Source: Lachnospiraceae bacterium
GTDB taxonomy: Bacteria > Bacillota > Clostridia > Lachnospirales > Lachnospiraceae
Reading direction: 5' to 3'
Assembly (NCBI GenBank): GCA_024405115.1
Contig: JAKSPD010000018.1
Span: 1-36,438 of the forward strand
Length of the DNA stretch: 36,438 bases
Below the pieces are notes generated by a model, which saw nothing but the letters and a program-made list of their open reading frames with translations, searched no databases and was not told the origin of the DNA. Shown here piece by piece: positions 19,101 through 26,303 of this stretch. A program made the translations under genes and the position numbers. How positions within the stretch are numbered: position 1 is the first letter of the stretch; every line of letters begins with the position of its first letter.

Positions 19101-22058
19101 TTCCAGTTCAAACTCTTCGCCGCAAAAACTGTCCAAGAGCTTCTCCTGACTTTCTGATACCAATTCCACTTCACGGAGCAGTTCTTTTTCGATAAACTCT
19201 TTTACGGCGCAGGCATACGCGTCCGCGAAGGCACGGATCACTCCTTCGGAATAAAGGTCGGACCTGTAGCGGAAACTTAGCCGGTAAGAGCCCTCCGTAT
19301 AGAATACCATCAACGTCATCCTGTTTATGGCATCCGGATTAAAGAGTCCCGTTACCGGATATCGCTTTCCGTCCAGACTGATCTCGGTAAAGCTGTCTCC
19401 CTGATAAACAAAAGAAAAATCATTAGTCAGACCATATTTTCCCGCAAGCTCGCTGAACGAATAGATGTCGTTCTTCACGCTCTGCCGGAAGGTTTCCTGT
19501 AGCTTTCTGATAAAATCGGCTATATTGCTTTCGCCTTTCAGTTCTGCAGGAAGCGCCAGCGTCTTCACCAGCATACCGGCCGTATTGAACGTCATAGAGG
19601 TGTGTCTTCCGTTCTCGCCAACATAAACAACGGAACTGCCCGTTCCATTATATCTGGCAAGCACGTAGGAGTATGCGGCAAGAAAAAGGGAATTCTCTGT
19701 AAGACCGTTTCCCTTCAGGAATCCGAGAAGTTTCTCTCTGTCAAGAGTCAGACCTGTTTCCAGTACGCCGAGCTTGCCGGCGTTTTTATCCTCGTAATCG
19801 CACGGGAAATCGTTGTTCAGCTCGCGGCCGTCGTACAGCTGCGCGAAAAACGTCTCCGCCTCCGCGTATCTGGGCGTCGATTTCAGGCTTTCCTCATACA
19901 CGGAAAGATCAAACGCCGATGTTTTTTCCTCATAGATGTCGTACCCGTCATAGCATCTTTCGATTTCCCTGAGCAAAATGGAAAGCGTCGTTCCGTCAAA
20001 AACGATATGGTGCGCATCTATGGCAAGAACCTTCTCTGTATCGCTTTCGAATAGGCAGCCACGGATCGTTTCGCCGTTTTTCAGATCAAACGGTCTCACA
20101 AATTCGCGAAGGGACCTCTCCATATCCTTCGTTTTGATCCGTTCGGCATGGAACGTCCCGTCCTTCGGAACCATGCACGGCTGGCCGTTTCTTTCTTCAA
20201 TACTGCACTGGTACGCTTTATGGTTGTTTACTGCCTGTTCAACCGCTGCGAGCAGCTTTTCAGTATCGGTATTTTCATCGAAACATATCTTGACAGGATT
20301 GTTATACATCAGTGTATCCGGATTTTCAGCCATCGCGAAATAAACGCCCAGCTGCGACGCTGTAAGCGGATATACATCTTTCTCCATTCTTTCGAACGGA
20401 GGTTCATTTTTTCCTCCGCTGATGATCATATCCGCAATTTTTTTCGGGGTCCTTCCCTCAAAAAACGTTTCCGTATCCAGCGGGATATCGTCTAAAACGT
20501 TGATCGTCTCGATAGCCTTCACAGAGTCTCCGCCAAGCAGAAAGAAATCGTCGTTCCGCCCGATCCGTCCGCACTTTAATACCGACTCCATCGCCTTGCA
20601 GATCGCTTCTTCGATTTTACTTTCCGGCGCAGAGTACTCCCTTTTGAATGCGGAAATATCCGGTTCCGGCAGATGAATCCTGTCCAGCTTCCCGTTCGGG
20701 TTCAGCGGAAGCTTATCCATCTTTATATAGAACGACGGCACCATATAGGAGGTCAGGTTGGCTTTGCAGAACTCCCTGATCCGGTCTTCGGCCAGTGTGT
20801 CTTCGCTTACGTAGTATGCGGCAAGATAAGTAACGCCGTTTTTTGCCGTAAAATCTTTGACCGTTACTTCCTTTATCCCCGGGATACGCCGGATTGTGTT
20901 TTCGACCTCAAGCGGTTCCACACGCTGACCATTGATCTTGATCATCCAGTCCTTGCGTTCAATGAACACAAGATTGCCATCCGAGAGCTTCTGCACAATG
21001 TCGCCGGTCCGGAACATCCGGTCGAATCCATCGACGTTTTTGAAGGGGTTTTTGATGAACGCCTTTTTTGTTTCTTTTTCGCGATTCAGGTATCCCTTTG
21101 CGATATAGCCAGATATACACAGCTCGCCGGTTTCCACTTCGTTGTTATTATCATCCAAAACATAGGCTTTCTCGCTCCCGACCGGTTTTCCGATTGGTGT
21201 GTTCTCATATTCCTTATCGATTTTGAACGACAGCAATCCGCCAAAGAGTTCCGTCGCGCCATAGCCGTTAAAGACGACCGGCTTATCATTGAAATAAAGA
21301 TTGGTGATTCTTTCGGAGCCGACAGAAATCATTTTTAAGGATTTGTTGTGCTCCAGCATGAAATGAACCAGTCTCGGGGGAACATAGGATGATTCAATGT
21401 CATTGTCATCATAATACTTCGCGAGCTTAAACGGATCACGCCGTATCTCATCCGGAACGATCACGAGGTGCTTCGCGCAGGCTATTGCCGAAATGAAATG
21501 CGATACGCCAACGATAAATGTGAACGGCGCGATGAGCCCCGCGATCCTGTTCTTTTCCATATTGTCTTTTTTCTCATGCAGGATATTCCTGTCCGCTACT
21601 GCCGAGATGGAATAAAAATCATGTATGACACCCTTCGGATTTCCTGTAGAGCCTGATGTATAAATGACCACGCCCTCGTCTTCAAAACAGAAAGGCGCGG
21701 GCTTCGTCTTCAGTTCCGGATCCATGCTACTGATAAAATCTTCGTCTATGCTGAGCTCATACCGAGAATCTTTTTTGATATAGGCAAGCCTCTTTTCCGG
21801 ATAGTCATCCGAAAGAGGAATCGCCACCGCGCCGGCCAGCCAGCATCCGAGCAGGCAGGCCGCGTATTCCTTACGCCTTGTGATTTCAACAATCACCCTG
21901 CTTCCATGCTTGATTCCTCGGGCTTTGAGGTTCGCGGCTACGCAAATACCGTAGCTATACAGTTCCTCATACGTAAACGTGCCAAACTCATCCGAAACAG
22001 CCGGCTCGTTTCTGTTCTCTTCTACCACGTCCAGAAAAAGATCAAGAAAATGTTTCAT
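13134..22058 (-). CDS. Three-module non-ribosomal peptide synthetase with terminal reductase
   Basis: This 2974-residue protein starts at an ATG behind TAGGAG. Domain order: A1 1-470 (TSGSTG 134, RTGD 350, Lys457); carrier T1 with LGGDS (Ser512); condensation C1 560-975 with HHIVFDG 683-689; A2 985-1470 (TSGTTG 1136, FDAC 1180, Lys1463); T2 with AGLTS (Ser1516); C2 1560-1970 with HHIASDG 1688-1694; A3 1985-2485 (TSGSTG 2145, FDIH 2193, Lys2477); T3 with MGGTS (Ser2532); thioester reductase 2605-2974 with TGAVGFLG 2616-2623 and Tyr2773/Lys2777. All catalytic motifs look intact. There is no epimerase or thioesterase, so an L-configured three-unit product should leave as aldehyde or alcohol. A1 lacks the amino-binding Asp (FTFIVGV). 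No phosphopantetheinyl transferase or exporter gene lies in the operon. Confidence 0.96.
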   Translation of the reverse strand: MKHFLDLFLDVVEENRNEPAVSDEFGTFTYEELYSYGICVAANLKARGIKHGSRVIVEITRRKEYAACLLGCWLAGAVAIPLSDDYPEKRLAYIKKDSRYELSIDEDFISSMDPELKTKPAPFCFEDEGVVIYTSGSTGNPKGVIHDFYSISAVADRNILHEKKDNMEKNRIAGLIAPFTFIVGVSHFISAIACAKHLVIVPDEIRRDPFKLAKYYDDNDIESSYVPPRLVHFMLEHNKSLKMISVGSERITNLYFNDKPVVFNGYGATELFGGLLSFKIDKEYENTPIGKPVGSEKAYVLDDNNNEVETGELCISGYIAKGYLNREKETKKAFIKNPFKNVDGFDRMFRTGDIVQKLSDGNLVFIERKDWMIKINGQRVEPLEVENTIRRIPGIKEVTVKDFTAKNGVTYLAAYYVSEDTLAEDRIREFCKANLTSYMVPSFYIKMDKLPLNPNGKLDRIHLPEPDISAFKREYSAPESKIEEAICKAMESVLKCGRIGRNDDFFLLGGDSVKAIETINVLDDIPLDTETFFEGRTPKKIADMIISGGKNEPPFERMEKDVYPLTASQLGVYFAMAENPDTLMYNNPVKICFDENTDTEKLLAAVEQAVNNHKAYQCSIEERNGQPCMVPKDGTFHAERIKTKDMERSLREFVRPFDLKNGETIRGCLFESDTEKVLAIDAHHIVFDGTTLSILLREIERCYDGYDIYEEKTSAFDLSVYEESLKSTPRYAEAETFFAQLYDGRELNNDFPCDYEDKNAGKLGVLETGLTLDREKLLGFLKGNGLTENSLFLAAYSYVLARYNGTGSSVVYVGENGRHTSMTFNTAGMLVKTLALPAELKGESNIADFIRKLQETFRQSVKNDIYSFSELAGKYGLTNDFSFVYQGDSFTEISLDGKRYPVTGLFNPDAINRMTLMVFYTEGSYRLSFRYRSDLYSEGVIRAFADAYACAVKEFIEKELLREVELVSESQEKLLDSFCGEEFELEEKTVVESFMEHVRKTPEKDLVVYEGRHYTYGQAGELTDRIASYILNLGLAPNDAVSVLIPRSEWIVLATYGVLKAGCAYEPLDASYPPERLTFMVHNAGAKLLITTKELSDSIKDYTGATLFIEDIAWLPAAPETLRKSQPNDTFVLLYTSGTTGTPKGVQLTYRNAGALVQINRNILHLSSDTVAACYASYGFDACFGDLASIPACGGTVHVISEEMRLDLLALDRYFIENRIDYVVMTTQVGRQFALLTKSPYLKCIAVGGEALVPFKADSLSFDFFNLYGPSECTLYVSGTKVSGNVGKIPIGKLNGNAKGYIVDENMNRLPIGAPGELLIAGCQVGKGYLNLPEKTEDVFIDNPFTSDSNYKKAYRTGDVVRFLPNGMLDFIGRHDGQVKIRGFRVELPEIEEVIRRFDGIRDATVAAFDDAAGGKFIAAYVVADEKVDTEALNSFIAAQKPPYMVPAVVMQIDAIPLNQNQKVNRRALPKPERKLENIRLPESDMQRTIYDICVKVLGQNGFGIDTDLNFAGLTSIGVIRLNIELEKTFNVPFKVADIREHRTIQSIEEFVLSSDKTEEYERFEDYPLTQTQMGIYIECSANPGTTTYNIPMMMKLSPALDTEVLTAAIKKTLDAHPYTKAILFSDKHGNIRARRDDSREPIVTRIRCEKIPSAEELVRPFNLIGEPLYRAAIYEAKDGNYLFMDFHHIASDGMSQNILIADIGKAYAGNEIAKEHYSGFESALDEETARSSERYTAAKEYYDSIFKNCEADCLPSKAPEKGKKGAASLKRIARTSSKAVTEYLKKNKFTPNAYFNAAFGYTLSFFHNSEDAVYTTIYNGRSDSRLASAVTMLVKTLPVLIHTEGSRNVAAMIREVQEQLMGSMANDIYSFAEVSSAYGIRSDIIFAYQGSEFLFDTFCGEKAELIEAAPIAAKSPITITVFLKNGKYEIHAEYQCERYSEAFINSFIDVFDLVLTGFTQKEKAEEITVLSEQSAKRLEAINQTELAFDNVSAGRLFEKRAKETPEKTAVVADGEKLTYQELNRKANKVCAGLRKLGVMKDSIVGVLLNRTADIPVCELAVLKAGGAFLPILPEYPDDRIDFCLSDSDSRIVLTTEEIKNGKGTLFTKEKHYQAVTVEELLASEATDDPEETPDPDALAYCIYTSGSTGTPKGVMIEHHSLSNFVQTFTVARDMYGRESGGEVGVAFGSISFDIHIIEILLPLCNGKTVVIATENEVHDPAAFTNLLMDNHVDVMSCTPSFLMNMLGMECFEKALKGIRSVMVGAEAFPAGLYEKLVSLSPDIYIVNAYGPTECTVSASAKHLTGSENITIGGPAANYQLYIMDRFSRILPPYAVGELIIAGEGVGRGYVRLPEKNRALFFEINGTRAYHSGDVARFNQEGEIEFGGRMDNQVKLRGFRIELDEIEKSIEDFEGIRQSKVVVRNNGSEDYLVGFFTSSEEIDIDSLTAYLKSRLTYYMVPDILLQLEAMPLTKNGKIDRKALPEVKKERKKKAKKIPKKSLEQELCDLFASVLSLDEYYADDNFFEMGGTSLSASKVTMQLMAKGMNVQYQDIFDNPSPEMLAEHIEGMRRPASGSEEIAHDPDIVSDYPELLKYNTLEYAKDVIREPLGDVLLTGAVGFLGIHILKELLERNEGKIICLLRSGIFSSPEKRLKSMLMYYFDQPFEELIRERVTVLEADITDECTRLLSDTHIDTIINCAACVKHYAADDILERINVGGVENMIKVAKEKNARLVQISTVSIPGVHTEETWRKGIKAAENKLFVIDALGNKYGLSKYHAELKMLEAIKNGMRGKIIRVGNLMGRQKDGEFQINFETNAFLNAVRGFAVIGKSPISHATDPMSFSPIDMTAKAVVLLAGTNDQFTAFNADSRFLIDEWQLIEAANKCGVKITPVPDEEYYADYHRMLGDPKINERLRGLMTNDRPDIHGVESENKFTANILYRLGFSWPLPDSAYLERALEKLLSLDYFEMEDE

Positions 22059-22176
22059 ATGATGCTCCTATAGCCGCACAATTATTGACGTGCAAGAAAA
22101 TCGCTCGCTGCATAATGTTTAAGCTCCGTCTCGGCGAAACGGCAAACGAGACAGGTCCTGCCTCTCCGGCGCACGT

Positions 22177-22428
22177 CTATGGTAGGCAGGCATTCATGCT
22201 TTGGAGAGTTATTCCATAAACAGTTAGTATTTCATAATATTTTGCCGCATCACAGGACTCGAGGTTGATATTGCAAATTCTTGAAATGGAACGGATGATC
22301 CCGCTTGCTTGTGCTTGACCTCCAGGATAAACCATTCCTACCATATCTGGTTTATAACATCTGTAAGCAAGAGCAACTTTCTCATCATGTGTAGGAGCTT
22401 TTTTCTTGAAAATATTGAACAGTCCCAT
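22177..22428 (-). CDS. Small hypothetical protein (83 aa) at the head of the NRPS operon
   Basis: The ATG at 22428 has GAGGAGG seven bases upstream. The protein begins MGLFNIFKKKAPTHDEKVA, a short amphipathic, basic N-terminus, and continues as a soluble domain with YRCYKPDMVGMVYPGG and four cysteines. I do not recognise the family. A consensus promoter with a palindromic operator sits just upstream. The NRPS starts 118 bp downstream without an obvious terminator between them, so both may share a transcript. It might be an accessory protein for the synthetase or an unrelated cargo gene. Confidence 0.65.
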   Translation of the reverse strand: MGLFNIFKKKAPTHDEKVALAYRCYKPDMVGMVYPGGQAQASGIIRSISRICNINLESCDAAKYYEILTVYGITLQSMNACLP

Positions 22429-22496
22429 ACTTGCCCTCCTCAAAGATCATGTGATATATAATTAACAACAGGTGAATCAGATAAAAAACGATTTGG

Positions 22497-22559
22497 AAGT
22501 GTAAATAATCATTACACTTAACCATAATATATACTACCATGTAATGTTACGAAAGTCAA
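22497..22559 (-). promoter_or_regulatory. Promoter with palindromic operator ahead of the NRPS operon
   Basis: Minus-strand TTGACT (22554-22559) and TAGTAT (22531-22536) are 17 bp apart. Downstream, over the expected start site, AAGTGTAA and TTACACTT (22512-22519, 22497-22504) form a perfect 8-bp inverted repeat with a 7-bp centre, placed like a repressor operator. It would control the 83-residue gene and probably the NRPS, phosphatase and STAS genes. Confidence 0.65.
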
Positions 22560-22654
22560 TTAAATCAACGGGTTCAGAGCAATTTTTTGCATGGCATTTA
22601 GGAAAATACCAACTTTTGAGATGAAGTTATAATTCCAATAAAAGGAACTCAATA

Positions 22655-22740
22655 TTCTTTGCAAGCAATGCCTCCGTAGGCACGATTTGCTTGTTGGTGG
22701 CAACGCCCCCAATCCCCTTTGAGCAGAGCAAGCTCTGCGG
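22655..22740. other. Structured intergenic region, possible oriT
   Basis: Two inverted repeats flank a C-rich tract: CAAGCAA/TTGCTTG with GCCTccgtAGGC nested inside (about 22661-22694), then GCAGAGCaaGCTCTGC (22723-22738), with AACGCCCCCAATCCCC between them. It lies about 120 bp past the relaxase stop. Inverted repeats beside such a tract recall transfer origins of mobilizable elements, but I cannot identify a nick site. Short reading frames across it look non-coding. Confidence 0.35.
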
Positions 22741-22795
22741 CTGTAGGAAAACATGAATGACTTTTGCGTGAAGCGCAGGAACTGAATCACCCAAA

Positions 22796-22845
22796 ACGAA
22801 AAAATGGTCTCGTACCAAGATGGTATTTCATCGAGATACGAGACC
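22796..22845 (-). terminator. Terminator downstream of the relaxase gene
   Basis: On the minus strand GGTCTCGTA and TACGAGACC form a 9-bp stem around a 22-base loop, followed by ATTTTTTC. It lies 17 bp after the relaxase stop. Confidence 0.8.
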
Positions 22846-22861
22846 GTTTGCTTATGTGAAA

Positions 22862-24253
22862 TTATCGGGTTTGGGTTGTACGGGTCTTGTCTGTACGCTG
22901 ATCATCGTCACGCAGGACAGAGTGAATGTTCGCTTTGACAGTCGCCAATTCTCTGGCAGATGCCTTTGCTTCTTTGTATTCGGCGTAGTCTTTTTGTCTT
23001 TGCAAGATTAGTTGACGCTCTTCAGTGTTCAGTTCAGCGATTGAGGGAAACTTATCAGGATAAGAATCAAACACTTTCTTTGCTGCTTTATGGATCAGAA
23101 TGTCCTGTTCATGCTCAGCATAAAAGCGAGATGACCATCCGGATTCGCGGTATTGAGCGTATATTGCCTTGGTTCGCTTGTAGTCGATAGATGCTTTTTT
23201 CTGTTCGCCAATAACCTTCAATCGAACCTCAGCCTGTCGAATCCGATCATGAATTTCTTCCTGATGTGATTCAGCATCGGCAGTCAAACGGGAAAGATCA
23301 TCATAAGTTTCGATGTTGTGCTCGCGGATATAAGCCACAGACTTGGCCAGCATCTTCAAGTTGAAATCTTTTGCCCAGGTTTCAAAGCCGCGGCCTTTAC
23401 CGGATTTCAGTTTCTCCTCAACATCAATAACGAGCTTGATACCTTTTCTCTTCGCCCATCTGTAGGGAATATGCGTACGCTTGCCGGCTAATACTTCACG
23501 CAATGCCTCTTCAGAATATTCCGGTCCGAGCGTGTCAAGCCGCATATACCGTTTGCCATCTGGTGCAAGAAAGCTCAGCTGCTTACCGCGCTTGATTGTC
23601 CATCCGGTTTCTTCCAACCATTTCATCAACGCATCAAAGCCATCAGGATTTGTGTTGAGTGCGTCATCTATGGCAACACGCAACATGTCACGACCACTGG
23701 GTTTTGCTTTGTCGCCAAGCCACTTGTTGTATGATTGTGAACTGTACCGCTTCGGATCCGCGATAACTGAGAGCCGATGCTCCTCTGAAATTTGATCACT
23801 AAGCGTGGCAACCGCTTTATATGAATTGAAGAAGTTGCGGAATTTCCGGGTGCAGCTTAAGTCAGTCGCAGCAAAAATAATATGGTTATGCACAACTCCT
23901 GTATTGTTGTGGGTGGCTACAATGAAAGCGTGATTTCCTTTCAGTAATCTCATTGCAAGTTCATAGCCGCAATGATTCGCTTCTTCCGGTGTGACTTCCC
24001 CTGGCTTGAATGATTGGCGAATCTGATAAGCAATCACTTCATGATCGTAGTGCCGTCCAGTATTTGCAAGATAAGCGTTTCGAGCAAGAAGGAATTCGTG
24101 ATCGACTGTTGCCGGATCACAAGCATACGAAGAAATGTATTCTCCACCGTTTGTTTTTTCTCTATTCATCGCGTATTCTGTTCGCTCTTTTAGACATTGC
24201 GCGATTGATTTGCCTTTGTTGATATGCATTGGAATGATACGGGTTGTAGCCAT
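22862..24253 (-). CDS. Relaxase/mobilization nuclease (MOBP-type)
   Basis: The 463-residue protein matches the relaxase/mobilization nuclease family (PF03432). The metal-binding histidines lie in VVHNHIIF (His122, His124), preceded by IVATHNNTG, and the region HYDHEVIAYQIRQSF near residue 70 is typical. The candidate nicking tyrosine lies in the first 45 residues. The C-terminal half is charged and helical, as in Firmicutes mobilization proteins. It would nick oriT and pilot DNA through a conjugation channel supplied by another element. A GGAGATG site precedes the ATG. No MobC-like accessory gene is next to it; the upstream neighbours are a defence pair, so the gene appears to be the core of a decayed or minimal mobilizable element. 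Confidence 0.88.
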   Translation of the reverse strand: MATTRIIPMHINKGKSIAQCLKERTEYAMNREKTNGGEYISSYACDPATVDHEFLLARNAYLANTGRHYDHEVIAYQIRQSFKPGEVTPEEANHCGYELAMRLLKGNHAFIVATHNNTGVVHNHIIFAATDLSCTRKFRNFFNSYKAVATLSDQISEEHRLSVIADPKRYSSQSYNKWLGDKAKPSGRDMLRVAIDDALNTNPDGFDALMKWLEETGWTIKRGKQLSFLAPDGKRYMRLDTLGPEYSEEALREVLAGKRTHIPYRWAKRKGIKLVIDVEEKLKSGKGRGFETWAKDFNLKMLAKSVAYIREHNIETYDDLSRLTADAESHQEEIHDRIRQAEVRLKVIGEQKKASIDYKRTKAIYAQYRESGWSSRFYAEHEQDILIHKAAKKVFDSYPDKFPSIAELNTEERQLILQRQKDYAEYKEAKASARELATVKANIHSVLRDDDQRTDKTRTTQTR

Positions 24254-24273
24254 TGATTTTTACATCTCCACAT

Positions 24274-24305
24274 AAAAATGTGCTCCCCGAGTTAAGGAAG
24301 CACAT
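24274..24305 (-). terminator. Terminator between the defence pair and the relaxase
   Basis: On the minus strand ATGTGCT and AGCACAT pair around a 14-base loop, followed by TTTTTATG. It ends the RloB/ATPase transcript; the relaxase RBS follows almost directly. Confidence 0.7.
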
Positions 24306-24319
24306 TGACTCTTTGTTGA

Positions 24320-24958
24320 TTATTCAGGCTTTGACAAGTAATTGCTAAGCGCTTGCAGCCATTTAGGATCACTAGACTCGAACTTGACGAGATACTCGAT
24401 AAAGTTAGTGCTGGCAGGTACTGTGTCCGGATTGTTCATTGATGATACCCTTGCTTTCATTTCCGGATAAGTGCGTTGGTAGATCTTGGCACATATCGCT
24501 GCAATCTGTTCTGCATGAGCATCGTAATTCGCTATTCCTGTCAATTTTTCAATGATGCCGGCATTTGTTTTCTTGCCTTGATTGTTGAGTTGAACATCAC
24601 CGAAGTGAGACAGGACGATCTGCATAGTGCAAGGATTAGCAAAGATAATAACTTTTCCAGGCACAGCTGCTCTGTTACCATGGAATTGGCTTATCTTCTT
24701 TTTGACCAATGAGTATTCCCGAAATGGCGCTTTGTCCGTATCACAGAACACAAGTACTGCTTCATACGAGTTATTCTGAAAAATGTTGGTGTACATTGCG
24801 GGAATATTCGATGCGCTTTTTGCGTTTTTCAAATCAAATTTATATGAACTGTCCCACACGCCAAGTTCCGTGAGACGTTTGAAATACGCAAAATCTTCTT
24901 CACCTTCACAGACAACACAGATTCTGTGCTTGACCGTTATCTGAGGTAATTTAGACAT
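24320..24958 (-). CDS. RloB/TOPRIM-like putative effector of an abortive-infection pair
   Basis: The start MSKLPQITVKHR at 24958 gives 212 residues; its ATG overlaps the ATPase stop by 8 bp (ATGTCTAA), so translation is coupled. The N-terminus RICVVCEGEEDFAYFKRL carries a TOPRIM-type glutamate (Glu18), and VFCDTDKAP gives the DxD pair (Asp73, Asp75). FANPCTMQIVLSHFGD resembles the SNPCFE...LLLHF segment of RloB (PF13707). RloB-like proteins paired with an AAA ATPase are found in AbiL, and TOPRIM partners also in PARIS and OLD-like defence, where the ATPase senses infection and the TOPRIM nuclease acts. That role is inferred here from the pairing and motifs. Confidence 0.75.
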   Translation of the reverse strand: MSKLPQITVKHRICVVCEGEEDFAYFKRLTELGVWDSSYKFDLKNAKSASNIPAMYTNIFQNNSYEAVLVFCDTDKAPFREYSLVKKKISQFHGNRAAVPGKVIIFANPCTMQIVLSHFGDVQLNNQGKKTNAGIIEKLTGIANYDAHAEQIAAICAKIYQRTYPEMKARVSSMNNPDTVPASTNFIEYLVKFESSDPKWLQALSNYLSKPE

Positions 24959-26210
24959 TGCTGCGTACCTCCAGAAGTGAATTGAACAGATCCGGCTCAG
25001 GCAATGCACCGAATACACCACGCCTGTATTGCTCAATCAGATCAGTTGTACTGCGGATTCCATTCTTATCCGACTTGAATTCAGCCAGCGAATAGAGATA
25101 TGCGTTGTCACGATCTTTATGAGCAAACCATATCTGTTCCTTTCTGAAAAGAGTTTTGCAGTCTAACAGTGATACATCGTGTACGGTCGCAACAAGTTGA
25201 GCATCAGCATTCAGTTCGTTATTAAACAGTGCGATAATCGCTCTGGTAAGCTTAAAATGAAGACTGTTGTCCAGTTCATCAACAATCAGAATACGGTTTT
25301 GCTCCAAAGCATTAATAACATAGCTTGCGAGTGCAGCCATCTTTTTCGTTCCGGTAGAATCGAACAGCATACTTGGTACGGTAACACCTTTGTACACAGA
25401 GGCAAGATGCATCATTTCAACCAGAGAATTCTGAACTGCCAGAACGGCCTCCTGTGGTTTGCTATCTTTGTCCCACTTGAGATCAAGTTTAATCTCATCA
25501 TCTGAAAGGTAACGGTAGTCATCCAGAGAAAGATCCGCATTCAGAATAAAGCTGGCGATTTTTTTCTGTGCTTCATCGGAAAGCTTCAGCATGTCAATTG
25601 TTTTGCTGATGGGGATGTTGTTCATATCAATGATGTCGATTCTTGAAGCAAACCTGAGCATTGCATTTTTGATCGTGTTCAGAACAGGAAAGCGTTCTGT
25701 ACTGATCAAGTGAATAAGTATGTTATTCCTGGAAGCGACCTGCATTACAGAAATCAGATTTTCATCTGCGGAGACATAGCGATCATTTAACACATCACGT
25801 TCAAGAAAATTGTTTTCTTTCACGTTGCCATAGGTATCACGGATGATTTCTGCAAACCGTTCGTAGATATATTCGCGCTTTGCTGTATCGTATCGTACTT
25901 CAAACAGGTACTCATGGTCAGATTCAAGAAAAGAAACCGAAAGTTCGCAAACCGGATCTTCCGTAAAGAGGTTCTTTTGAATCACTGGACTTGCATTGAG
26001 CATGATATCACGCATTGTCGCGATAGCCCGAACAAAATTTGTTTTGCCGGAGTTATTGGGTCCAATCAGAATAGCTGTCTTGAGTACATTGATATTCGTA
26101 TGCTCAGAGCAGTTGCTTCTGAAATTCTTATAATGCATATTGGCACGCAAACTAAATTCTACTTCTGAATTGTAGATGCGATAATTATTTGCTTTCAAAG
26201 AAATAAGCAT
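24951..26210 (-). CDS. ABC-like AAA ATPase of an AbiL/PARIS-like defence pair
   Basis: The ATG at 26210 has GAGGTGA upstream and gives 419 residues. The Walker A motif LIGPNNSGKT (48-57) follows an N-terminus MLISLKANNYRIY typical of SMC/RecF-like ATPases of the COG1106/AAA_15 group. A signature-like DSTGTKKM lies at 284-291, and Walker B ILIVDELDNSLH has Asp311/Glu312, followed by a switch histidine in VATVHDVSLLD. Such ATPases are the sensor halves of AbiL, PARIS and related systems. It is co-transcribed with the RloB-like partner from a consensus promoter under a palindrome. Which system it belongs to needs structure-level comparison. Confidence 0.85.
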   Translation of the reverse strand: MLISLKANNYRIYNSEVEFSLRANMHYKNFRSNCSEHTNINVLKTAILIGPNNSGKTNFVRAIATMRDIMLNASPVIQKNLFTEDPVCELSVSFLESDHEYLFEVRYDTAKREYIYERFAEIIRDTYGNVKENNFLERDVLNDRYVSADENLISVMQVASRNNILIHLISTERFPVLNTIKNAMLRFASRIDIIDMNNIPISKTIDMLKLSDEAQKKIASFILNADLSLDDYRYLSDDEIKLDLKWDKDSKPQEAVLAVQNSLVEMMHLASVYKGVTVPSMLFDSTGTKKMAALASYVINALEQNRILIVDELDNSLHFKLTRAIIALFNNELNADAQLVATVHDVSLLDCKTLFRKEQIWFAHKDRDNAYLYSLAEFKSDKNGIRSTTDLIEQYRRGVFGALPEPDLFNSLLEVRSNV

Positions 26211-26264
26211 TGCATTCACCTCTGCTTGTGATATCTGACAAGATACAGCTTTCACTGCGTCTAC

Positions 26265-26303
26265 AGTATAACACAATATAATTTTTAGTGCAATATTATT
26301 GCA
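26265..26303 (-). promoter_or_regulatory. Promoter and palindromic operator of the defence pair
   Basis: Minus-strand TTGCAC (26288-26293) and TATACT (26265-26270) are exactly 17 bp apart. The -35 is overlapped by the perfect palindrome TGCAATATTATTGCA (26289-26303), and a third half-site TGCAATA lies at 26319-26325. This is a strong promoter positioned for repression, but no repressor gene is adjacent. Confidence 0.75.

Noticed and set aside
20673-21338. Plus-strand frame of 221 codons antisense to A1 of the NRPS
   Set aside because: It mirrors codon usage of the real gene on the minus strand; no domain or start signal is seen.
22560-22818. Two overlapping minus-strand frames after the relaxase
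   Set aside because: They lie across a terminator and hairpins of the possible oriT region and have no RBS or family match.
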